Below are positions 55,622 to 63,102 of a stretch of 64,000 nucleotides of DNA, in pieces (within the stretch, counting starts at the first letter, position 1; each line of letters starts with the position of its first letter). This DNA is from an uncultured Pelagibacteraceae bacterium. Its GTDB lineage: Bacteria; Pseudomonadota; Alphaproteobacteria; Pelagibacterales; Pelagibacteraceae. The stretch covers positions 1-64,000 of the forward strand of contig CACJMB010000001.1 of NCBI GenBank assembly GCA_902594405.1, given 5' to 3'. The notes under the pieces are model-generated. The model did not search any database, was not told the DNA's origin, and saw nothing but the letters and a program-made list of their open reading frames with translations. The position numbers and the translations under genes are program-made.

Positions 55622-56605
55622 TTAAATTAGTTTAGACAAATTCCTTTTATTTGTTTTAAAAGTAGGAAGAGGATATTTAAAAGCATATTTACGTGGAATA
55701 CACTTTTCTTTTGCTTTTTCCCAGAGTGCTAACCATTGTTTAAAATTCTGAATTTTGAGATTTTTTTTATTTTTACTTCTTACATAGAAATTTGGTAGCG
55801 GATCTCTTCCAGAAGGTTGGCCAGCTACATTATATCTAAGGTCCGCACTTATTCTAAAATCATTTGATCTGTTAGGTAGAGAACAATGAATTGAATGTTT
55901 GTGTAAAAGAATTACATCCCCAACATCTGCTTCTAAGTAAATATGCTGCATTTTATCCAGTAATTTGCTGTCTTTAATTTCTACTTGCCCTCTATATCCA
56001 GCAATATGATTTAATAATCCCATTTTATTAATTTTCTTAACAGTAATCATGCAACCATTTTTTTTAGTAGTTTTTGTAAAAGGTATCCATACAGTAACCA
56101 TGTCGGTTAATTTTTGTCCTTTAGTGTTGAGAACAGCGGCATCCTGATGCCAGGGCGTTCGTCCACTTAAACCATCAAAAACAGAACCTTTTGGTAATTT
56201 TTTTTCAGGCTGTTTAATTCTAGTATTTTGTACTGGATTAGACATGATTTCTTTACCCAAAATTTTTTCAACAACATCTAAAATGTTTTTATTAGTAATT
56301 AAATTCCATAAAGATTGAGTAGCAAAATAATCACTATCTTTCTTAACGTGATCTCTTGGTAATCTAGTATTAAAATACTGATCTAAATCATCAATTTTTA
56401 ATTTTGATATATAAGAATATTTTTTTTTAAAATCTAAATTAAGAACTTTTTTTACATCCTTTTTTTTTGCAAATTTTTGAATTAAACAATCCATTACAAA
56501 TTCCATATCATTAAGGATTGGCTTTAAATCTCTTTGAAAGTTAAGCACGTTTTTTACTTTCAAATACCCTTTTTCAAATAATTTGTTTTTAAGATTATTT
56601 ACCAT
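55622..56605 (-). CDS. Phytanoyl-CoA dioxygenase (PhyH) family protein
   Basis: This is a 327-residue Fe(II)/2-oxoglutarate oxygenase. GRTPWHQDAAVLNTKG holds the His-x-Asp pair, and HKHSIHCSLPNRSNDFRISADLRYN (in part) holds the distal His and the Arg. MVTVWIPFTKTTKKNGCMITV matches the PhyH core. The N-terminus is Lys-rich and helical. It lies 17 bp upstream of the hydroxyacid dehydrogenase gene on the same strand. The substrate is unknown. Confidence 0.86.
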   Translation of the reverse strand: MVNNLKNKLFEKGYLKVKNVLNFQRDLKPILNDMEFVMDCLIQKFAKKKDVKKVLNLDFKKKYSYISKLKIDDLDQYFNTRLPRDHVKKDSDYFATQSLWNLITNKNILDVVEKILGKEIMSNPVQNTRIKQPEKKLPKGSVFDGLSGRTPWHQDAAVLNTKGQKLTDMVTVWIPFTKTTKKNGCMITVKKINKMGLLNHIAGYRGQVEIKDSKLLDKMQHIYLEADVGDVILLHKHSIHCSLPNRSNDFRISADLRYNVAGQPSGRDPLPNFYVRSKNKKNLKIQNFKQWLALWEKAKEKCIPRKYAFKYPLPTFKTNKRNLSKLI

Positions 56606-56636
56606 TAATAGAAACTAGTAGAATTTAGTGACAATA

Positions 56637-57509
56637 TCAATTCTTAGGAGCAGTTGTTAAATAGTTTGCGTCATGAAAAGAAGTTAACATTCTTTTCTTG
56701 GTACTGATAATGTGCGGATAGTAAGCTGTTCCTTTATAATTCCAAATAACTGGCTTATTAAGAGCATAACTTCCATAAATAAAAAATCTTTTTGGACAGT
56801 TGTGTTCTATAAAACGCTTAACCCCATGATAAGAATTTGGTGTAGATTGAAAAAAAACCACAGTCCCTTTTTTTGGCGTGAAAGCTTTGACCACTTCCAG
56901 TTCACTTATTTTTGGAAATCTTCTGAAACTTTTTCTTAAATTTTTCTTTGATTTTTTTCTATAAATTGTAAGTGATCCTCCATTTTTTTTTGGAATATCT
57001 GTCAGGTAAATTAAGAAATTGTACAATCTTGTGATGTCATCTCTATGAGGACGTAATCTGTATCCTCCTTTAGAAACTGAAAAGTCAATATCTAAATTAA
57101 CTTTTGGGCTAGTGTAATTATTTCCTAACAATTTTTTTAATTCGCTTGAATTTAGTTTCTTTTTAATAGTAAATTTTTTTTGATTAAATATTTTTGGTTT
57201 GTGAGTGTTTGTCCAAGATCCATCTTTAAAATTTTTAGAAAAAAGAGTTTCAATTTTTTTATAAAATGTTTTGCTATTAAAAAGTTTAAATAGTTTTGCT
57301 GAATTATTTGAAGATTTAATATAGTTATTAAAATTTTTTGAGCCTTTGTTAATTCTGCTTCGACCACCCATAATCATGTCATCGAAGGCTTTAGATTTAC
57401 TAATCTCATCAATTAATAAATTACAAGTATTTTTCTCAACAACTTTATCTCCAACCAATACAGGAAAATTACTTTTAATTTTTTTTAATCGACTGATTTT
57501 AAGCATCAA
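56637..57509 (-). CDS. 2OG-Fe(II) oxygenase-like protein
   Basis: This is a 290-residue protein. In the second half YRLRPHRDDITRLYNFLIYL contains a His-x-Asp pair, GGSLTIYRKK and GTVVFFQSTPNSYHGVKRF the distal His, and CPKRFFIYGSYAL the Arg, together the frame of the double-stranded beta-helix oxygenases. The first half is Lys-rich without motif. It overlaps the PanE-like gene by 4 bp, so it is probably in that operon. The target could be a small molecule or a protein. Confidence 0.72.
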   Translation of the reverse strand: MMLKISRLKKIKSNFPVLVGDKVVEKNTCNLLIDEISKSKAFDDMIMGGRSRINKGSKNFNNYIKSSNNSAKLFKLFNSKTFYKKIETLFSKNFKDGSWTNTHKPKIFNQKKFTIKKKLNSSELKKLLGNNYTSPKVNLDIDFSVSKGGYRLRPHRDDITRLYNFLIYLTDIPKKNGGSLTIYRKKSKKNLRKSFRRFPKISELEVVKAFTPKKGTVVFFQSTPNSYHGVKRFIEHNCPKRFFIYGSYALNKPVIWNYKGTAYYPHIISTKKRMLTSFHDANYLTTAPKN

Positions 57510-58450
57510 CTATACATACCTTCTTTAACCTTAATCATTTTATACATCAGGTCATTTAAAGGTGTTTTTACTCCATGTTTTTTTCCTATTTTAGAAACTG
57601 CTCCACTAATAAAATCAATTTCAGTTTTTCTTTTGTACTGAACATCAAAAGCCATTGAAGATTTGTTAGTTTGCATAGAATCTACAATTTTATTGAACAT
57701 AAATAGACATTCATCTTCAGAAACATTAACTCCATCAGCAAGTGCTACTTCTCTCGTCTCTAAAATGATTTCTTTACCAAGTCCTCTTGAGACATCATTA
57801 GCCTTATTATTTACATAAAGATCGGTGTGATGTAGATCAAATATAGCTGAAAGTGGACCAATTGCTGTTAGAGCAAAAAGCTTCATCCATTTTCTTTTTT
57901 TTACATCTTCAGCTGCAATCATTTCTAAATTGTGTGCAGTAAAAGTGTCAGCTATTTCTGTAATTCTCTCTGTTATTCCTCCTTCATATTCACCAATCCA
58001 TGAAGGCAATGCGCCATGGTTCATTATATGACCTGGTCCTAAAATATTTGAAGCTTGCGTTGTTGTTCCGCCGATTACTTTTTCATTTCCAACAATACTT
58101 TGAATTATTGCTTCATGACCAATTCCATTTTGAAATGACATGAAGACTGTTTTTTCACCAATAATATTTTTAATACTATTTAGAGCAGGTTCTAATGCAG
58201 TTGCTTTGCACATAACAATCACTGCATCCATTTTATTTAAAGATGATGGATCTGAAGTAGCATTTACTTTAATTATACGATCTCCTCCATGACCATCCAT
58301 TTTTAACCCATCTTTATTAATCGCATCGACATGCTCTTTCCAAACATCAATTAAAGTTACATTTAAACCTTTTTCAGCTAGCAATCCTCCAAACAGACAT
58401 CCCATAGCACCTGCACCTAATACAGCTACTTTTAAATCTTTATTTATCAT
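57506..58450 (-). CDS. Ketopantoate reductase (PanE/ApbA)-like oxidoreductase
   Basis: This is a 314-residue protein with an N-terminal NADP-binding fold (VAVLGAGAMGCLFGGLLAEKG, in part) and a C-terminal helical domain. The catalytic-region helix reads KRKWMKLFALTAIGPLSAI; true PanE has Lys followed by Asn residues here, and those Asn appear to be replaced. It may act on another 2-keto or 2-hydroxy acid. It heads an operon with the oxygenase genes and is divergent from the DUF1907 gene across a strong palindrome. Confidence 0.8.
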   Translation of the reverse strand: MINKDLKVAVLGAGAMGCLFGGLLAEKGLNVTLIDVWKEHVDAINKDGLKMDGHGGDRIIKVNATSDPSSLNKMDAVIVMCKATALEPALNSIKNIIGEKTVFMSFQNGIGHEAIIQSIVGNEKVIGGTTTQASNILGPGHIMNHGALPSWIGEYEGGITERITEIADTFTAHNLEMIAAEDVKKRKWMKLFALTAIGPLSAIFDLHHTDLYVNNKANDVSRGLGKEIILETREVALADGVNVSEDECLFMFNKIVDSMQTNKSSMAFDVQYKRKTEIDFISGAVSKIGKKHGVKTPLNDLMYKMIKVKEGMYS

Positions 58451-58492
58451 CGTTACCTTTTTTAAAATTATTTATGTATAGAAATTATATAT

Positions 58493-58508
58493 ATTATCTA
58501 TAGACAAT
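58493..58508. promoter_or_regulatory. Palindromic operator candidate between the PanE-like and DUF1907 genes
   Basis: ATTATCTATAGACAAT is an inverted repeat of 16 bp with only one mismatched pair, centred on CTATAG, in the 88 bp gap between the divergent starts. It has the size and form of a dimeric winged-helix regulator site. The winged-helix gene at 59545 is a natural candidate for the protein that binds here. Confidence 0.55.
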
Positions 58509-58538
58509 ATGCAAAATAAATTATAGCTTATTAACATT

Positions 58539-59516
58539 ATGCAATTAAAAATAGAAAAAGGAACTTTCACAAATCATTCACTGAAAGATATAGCGAGTGC
58601 ATTAAAAAAAGGACTATCTGAAAATTTTAAAAATGTTGAAGTAGAAGTTGTTGATTGTCCTAATCTTCGTGAATGGGATTGTCCATCTGAAGGAATAAGT
58701 GGTAACCAAAAAATCATAGATGTTGGTGGAGAGCCATACATGCATGATCCTAATTTTATTGGTGCAGAATTTGATTATGAAGAAATTTCAAAAATGATCG
58801 GATCAGAAAAATCTTATGCTTTAGGTGCAGGATCTGGTGCAATGTCGTGTTTGGAAGGTCACTGTGGTGAATTAGTAATTAATGAAAATTTAATTACTGA
58901 TGAGTCTAGATCTATAATTGCAAGAGTAAGTCCTGATAAAAAATGTATTGTTGAAAAATATAGCGCAAGGAAACATGGTGGACTTGGAAACATTTATTAT
59001 ACTGATGGTAAACAAGGAAAAGTAATTAAAATAAAAATCAAAGGAAGATCAGGAGATCAAGGTTCATTGCCACAAGCAATGAGGTCTTCATTGTCAAATA
59101 ATTTAAATCTTAAAGCAAATGAACAGATTGCTCTTGCAGGTGTATTTAGAATTCTAGAGGGAAAAGTAAGATCTCATGTTCAACCAGATTATAAAGATAT
59201 CAAACATGAATACTATGATCCAAAACAAATGAAGTGTGTAAAAGATTTTCTTCAATTTTATGAACCTGTTGGTCCAAAGTTACAGTGTTATACAGTTCTT
59301 TGGACTGGAGATCCTACAGGAGGGGAATTAAATTTAAGAGAGTCTGGTGAACATACTCACTTTCACTCTTATGAACATGATAAAGACGCTGGACATTATC
59401 ATTTTGATGTCACACCTGAAGAAATAGAATATGAAGGTTATTTTAATACTGCTATTGAAGTACATAGAGTAAATAACATTTATAAAGAACTATTAAGTAA
59501 AAATAGTATTGAATAG
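58539..59516 (+). CDS. DUF1907 family protein (C11orf54-like putative ester hydrolase)
   Basis: This is a 325-residue protein resembling the animal protein C11orf54/PTD012. Shared features are DCPNLREWDCPSEG, IDVGGEPYMHDP, LGAGSGAMSCLEGHCGELV and a C-terminal His cluster (H272, H274, H276, H286, H288 in EHTHFHSYEHDKDAGHYHF), which in the animal protein binds zinc. The animal protein has ester hydrolase activity in vitro. It heads the rightward arm of the divergent cluster. Its substrate is unknown. Confidence 0.8.
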   Translation: MQLKIEKGTFTNHSLKDIASALKKGLSENFKNVEVEVVDCPNLREWDCPSEGISGNQKIIDVGGEPYMHDPNFIGAEFDYEEISKMIGSEKSYALGAGSGAMSCLEGHCGELVINENLITDESRSIIARVSPDKKCIVEKYSARKHGGLGNIYYTDGKQGKVIKIKIKGRSGDQGSLPQAMRSSLSNNLNLKANEQIALAGVFRILEGKVRSHVQPDYKDIKHEYYDPKQMKCVKDFLQFYEPVGPKLQCYTVLWTGDPTGGELNLRESGEHTHFHSYEHDKDAGHYHFDVTPEEIEYEGYFNTAIEVHRVNNIYKELLSKNSIE

Positions 59517-59544
59517 AAAACTCAATGAGTTTAAATTTATTTAA

Positions 59545-59961
59545 ATGAAAAGACAGTTCAAGTATCCTAAGCACTTCGAAGAACAAAAAAAAATTCCAAA
59601 ACTTACTCAAAAACGAATTCAATTAGCAGAAATATCACTTGGAGATTTTGAAGGAAGATTAGCTAACGAGTTATTGAATTGGTTTTCTTTAACTCCACAA
59701 CATTGGATAATGTTGCATATGGTGATGCTTGCTTATTACAAAAATAAATCAATTACAAAAAATCAATTACTTAAAGTGATCGAGAAATCATACTTAACCT
59801 CAAATGTTTATATCGATACTGCAATAAAAAAAGGTTATTTTAGAATTATAAGAAATGAGCGAGATAAAAGATCTATATTTATATTACCTTCAGTAATTAC
59901 TATTAAAACCTTCGAGGAATTTATTGATAGGAGAGATATTCTTTATAAAGGTGTAAGATGA
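59545..59961 (+). CDS. Winged-helix (MarR-like) regulator candidate
   Basis: This is a 138-residue, mostly helical protein. The segment from LTPQHWIMLHMVMLAYYK to TSNVYIDTAIKKGYFRIIRNERDKRSIFILP looks like a helix-turn-helix followed by a beta-wing (basic NERDKRS turn), as in MarR-type regulators. It overlaps the PanB-like gene by 4 bp and lies between it and the DUF1907 gene, beside the palindrome at 58493. A regulatory role is inferred from fold and context only. Confidence 0.65.
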   Translation: MKRQFKYPKHFEEQKKIPKLTQKRIQLAEISLGDFEGRLANELLNWFSLTPQHWIMLHMVMLAYYKNKSITKNQLLKVIEKSYLTSNVYIDTAIKKGYFRIIRNERDKRSIFILPSVITIKTFEEFIDRRDILYKGVR

Positions 59962-60773
59962 AGAATATCTATACTTGGGCTGCAAAACCAGCAAAACGAA
60001 CTTTGACTGTTGGGGATTTAAAAGCAGCAAAAGGAAAAAGAAAATTTACACAAGTTACAGCGAATAGTGTTGAAGAAGCTGAAGCCGCTGAAAAGGCAGG
60101 ATTTGATATGATTATATCAAATGCAAAAAATGTAATTCCTGTAAGAGAAGGTTCAAAAAATTTATTTTTAACAGCTGCTTTAGTCTTAAATGAGTTTGTA
60201 ACTGCAGAGGATATTATGCGTGGAGCTTTTAAAGCATTGGAGAATGGTGCGGATGCAGTTATGACACCAAGAAGTATGGATATAGTTGAAATGCTGGCTA
60301 AAGAAGATGTTCCAGTAATGGGGCATTTAGGTTTAGTTCCAAGAAAATCTACTTGGATTGGTGGCTTAAGAGCTGTGGGTAAAACTGCTGATGAAGCATA
60401 CGAACTTTTTCAAAAGTTTAAAAGATTAGAAGATGCAGGTGCTTTTTCAGCTGAGTGTGAAGTAATACCTGAAAATGTGATGGGTGAAATATCAAAGCGT
60501 ACAGATATAGTTACTGTTTCATTAGGCTCAGGTAAAAACGCTGATGTAATGTATTTATTTATGGAAGATATCTGTGGCGATACAGAAAATCCCCCAAGAC
60601 ATTCAAAAGCATATGGAAATTTATTGAGACTAAGAAATGAAATAAAACTAGAAAGAGTAAAAGCTCTTAAGGCTTTTAAAAAAGATTCAATGAATGGAAA
60701 ATTTCCAGGAAAAAAACAATCGTCTAATCTAGAAAAAAAACAATTTGAGGAATTTTTAGACCAACTTGATTAG
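59958..60773 (+). CDS. PanB-like protein (ketopantoate hydroxymethyltransferase superfamily)
   Basis: This is a 271-residue TIM-barrel protein. The second half aligns well with PanB (VPVMGHLGLVPRKSTWIGG, LEDAGAFSAECEVIPENV, TVSLGSGKNADVMYLFMED). The first half does not keep the usual metal ligands: the VGDS segment reads ISNAKN and the ADxPF segment reads TAALVLNEF. It therefore may not make ketopantoate. With the PanE-like neighbour it could form a related aldol/reduction pair on another keto acid. The stop overlaps the convergent aldolase by 4 bp. Confidence 0.72.
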   Translation: MKNIYTWAAKPAKRTLTVGDLKAAKGKRKFTQVTANSVEEAEAAEKAGFDMIISNAKNVIPVREGSKNLFLTAALVLNEFVTAEDIMRGAFKALENGADAVMTPRSMDIVEMLAKEDVPVMGHLGLVPRKSTWIGGLRAVGKTADEAYELFQKFKRLEDAGAFSAECEVIPENVMGEISKRTDIVTVSLGSGKNADVMYLFMEDICGDTENPPRHSKAYGNLLRLRNEIKLERVKALKAFKKDSMNGKFPGKKQSSNLEKKQFEEFLDQLD

Positions 60774-61564
60774 TAAGTAGAGTTGTCGTCTTTTTTTGAT
60801 AAAGAACCTTTCATTTTATCTACTGTGGCTTTAGCGCCAGCACTCAAAGCTCTTAAATCAGAAGCTATAGTTACAAAATCAAAACCTTTTTCGATCATCT
60901 TAGTTGCATATTCTGTAGTACCGTTATGAATTCCTGCGAAAATATTATTTTTTTTAGCATGTTCTAGAATTCTTAAAATTTCAGAATAAGCTTTTGTAGA
61001 CTCTGACCTATCAAAACCAGGTTTTTCACCTATTGCTAAACTTAAATCTGCTGGACCAATATAAATACCATCGACACCTGGTGTAGACATTATCTCATCA
61101 AGATTTTCTAAAGACTCTTTTGTTTCTATCATTGCTAATTTTAGAATTTCTTCGTTAGCATGATCTGCATAATCAGCTCCACCATAAATTAAACCTCTAA
61201 TAGGACCAAAACTTCTGTAACCATCAGGTGGATACATACAAGCTTGAACAAAATTCTCTGCCTCTTTTTTATTACTTACCATCGGACAAACAATCCCGTA
61301 ACATCCAGCATCTAAAATTTTCATAATTTGACCTGGTTCGTTCCAATTAACTCTAGCTAAAGGAGTTACTTCCGTTGTTGATATTGTTTGAAGCATAGGA
61401 AGCGCATTACTGTAGTCAACTAATCCATGCTGCATATCAATAGTTAAAGAGTCCCAACCTTGATGAGCCATTGCTTCAACAGATGCTGTACTTGGAATTG
61501 CACACCAGCCGTTAATAACAGGCTTACCTTCCTTCATCATTTGTTTGATTTTATTTTTTCTCAT
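60770..61564 (-). CDS. HpcH/HpaI family aldolase
   Basis: This is a 264-residue class II pyruvate aldolase-fold protein: INGWCAIPSTASVEAMAHQGWDSLTIDMQHG, PLARVNWNEP with the catalytic Arg, CPMVSNKKEAENFVQA, YRSFGP, AMIETKESLENLDEI with a metal-binding Glu, and DGIYIGPADLSLAIG with the metal-binding Asp. Members split or form 4-hydroxy-2-keto acids. It is 3 bp downstream of the aldehyde dehydrogenase gene on the same strand, so an aldehyde product could pass to it. Confidence 0.91.
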   Translation of the reverse strand: MRKNKIKQMMKEGKPVINGWCAIPSTASVEAMAHQGWDSLTIDMQHGLVDYSNALPMLQTISTTEVTPLARVNWNEPGQIMKILDAGCYGIVCPMVSNKKEAENFVQACMYPPDGYRSFGPIRGLIYGGADYADHANEEILKLAMIETKESLENLDEIMSTPGVDGIYIGPADLSLAIGEKPGFDRSESTKAYSEILRILEHAKKNNIFAGIHNGTTEYATKMIEKGFDFVTIASDLRALSAGAKATVDKMKGSLSKKDDNSTY

Positions 61565-61567
61565 TTC

Positions 61568-63010
61568 CTAGATTTTTAATCCCATGTGAGTGTATTTCAC
61601 ATTTAAATAATCTTTTATCGCTCCTGAACCACCTTCACGACCATAACCAGTTTGTTTTATTCCTCCAAAAGGTGCCTCAGCAATAGCAACAACTCCAGTA
61701 TTAACTGCAACACAACCAGACTCTAATTTCTCAGATCCAATGTGAGCTTTATCCATAGAGTTAGTGTATAAATAACTACATAATCCTAAGTCATTATCAT
61801 TTGCTCTTTCAATTACTTCATCAAAAGTTTTAAAAGTTAAAATTGGTACTAGTGGACCAAAAGGCTCTTCTTTCATGATTGTAAAATTATCTTTAACATC
61901 ATCAAAGACTGTTGGTTCATAATAGTATCCCTTGTTGAAACCAGAAGGTCTTTGTCCACCCATTAATACTTTCGCTCCTTCTTTTTTAGTAGTTTCAACT
62001 AGTTTTTCTATTTCTTCCAATCTTTTAGCGGTAGTTAAAGGTCCAAGATCTACACCTTCGTCCATACCGTTTCCAATTTTTAATTTTTTTGCCCTTTCAA
62101 TAAAGGCATTAATAAAATCCTCTTTTCTGTTTTCTTGTATATAAAATCTATTTGGTGAAATACAGACCTGACCGTTATTCCTAAATTTACCAGTTATTGC
62201 TATATCAGCTACTTTGTTCATATCTACATCTTCACATACAATAAAAGGAGAGTGTCCGCTAAGCTCCATAGTAACTCTTTGGACTTTATCAGCTGCTTTT
62301 TTTAAAATAATTTTACCAACTCTAGTTGATCCAGTAACTGATACTTTTTTAATTATATCAGACTCCATTAATTCATTTGATATTTCAGCAGGATCACCTG
62401 ACAAAAGACTTACAACACCATCCGGTACTCCAGCTTCTTTACAAATGTTTACTAATTCCATTACAGCACCAGGGGTAATTACGTCTGGCTTACAAATTAC
62501 AGAACATCCTGCAGCTAGAGCAGTAGAAATTTTTCTAGATGCTAAAACTATTGGGAAATTCCAAGGAACTAAAGCTGCAACAACTCCTACGGGTTGATAA
62601 TAAACATGAACTCTAGTATCTGGAAATCTACTTTGTTGTGTTTGACCATAAATTCTTTTTGTTTCTTCAGCATTCCACTCAAAAATATCAGCTCCACCAC
62701 CAACTTCACCAACTGCTTCTGCAAGAGGTTTTCCAACTTCAAGAGTTAACCATTTTGCTATAACATCTTTTTTTTCTCTCATCATGTCCGCAATTTTTCT
62801 AAGCACGTAAGCTCTTTGCCATGGTGCAGTGTTTTTCCAAACTTCCAAACCTTTTTCTGCAGACTTTAATGCTTTTTGTACTTCAATAGATGAAGCTTTC
62901 GATGCTTTTCCAATCACTTCTTCTGTTGCAGGGTTGATTACGTCGTAAGTTTCTTTTTTTTCAGCTTGTTGCCATTTACCGTCAATGAATTGTCCAAATT
63001 TTTCGTACAT
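61568..63010 (-). CDS. gabD: NAD(P)-dependent aldehyde dehydrogenase (succinate-semialdehyde type)
   Basis: This is a 480-residue aldehyde dehydrogenase. It has VVAALVPWNFPIVLASRKIS, the VTGSTRVGKIILKKAA cofactor loop, MELSGHSPFIVCEDVD with the catalytic Glu, and FRNNGQVCISPNRFY with the catalytic Cys, then EEPFGPLVPILTF. The pattern is closest to succinate-semialdehyde dehydrogenases, but substrate cannot be fixed. It pairs with the downstream HpcH/HpaI aldolase and is divergent from iolD. Confidence 0.88.
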   Translation of the reverse strand: MYEKFGQFIDGKWQQAEKKETYDVINPATEEVIGKASKASSIEVQKALKSAEKGLEVWKNTAPWQRAYVLRKIADMMREKKDVIAKWLTLEVGKPLAEAVGEVGGGADIFEWNAEETKRIYGQTQQSRFPDTRVHVYYQPVGVVAALVPWNFPIVLASRKISTALAAGCSVICKPDVITPGAVMELVNICKEAGVPDGVVSLLSGDPAEISNELMESDIIKKVSVTGSTRVGKIILKKAADKVQRVTMELSGHSPFIVCEDVDMNKVADIAITGKFRNNGQVCISPNRFYIQENRKEDFINAFIERAKKLKIGNGMDEGVDLGPLTTAKRLEEIEKLVETTKKEGAKVLMGGQRPSGFNKGYYYEPTVFDDVKDNFTIMKEEPFGPLVPILTFKTFDEVIERANDNDLGLCSYLYTNSMDKAHIGSEKLESGCVAVNTGVVAIAEAPFGGIKQTGYGREGGSGAIKDYLNVKYTHMGLKI

Positions 63011-63102
63011 AGAATTTATTTTTAAGTTTACTTAATTAGGTTTTTTAATTTATAAATAGAATTATATATAAACATTATACATATTAAAAGATAAACATAT
63101 TT

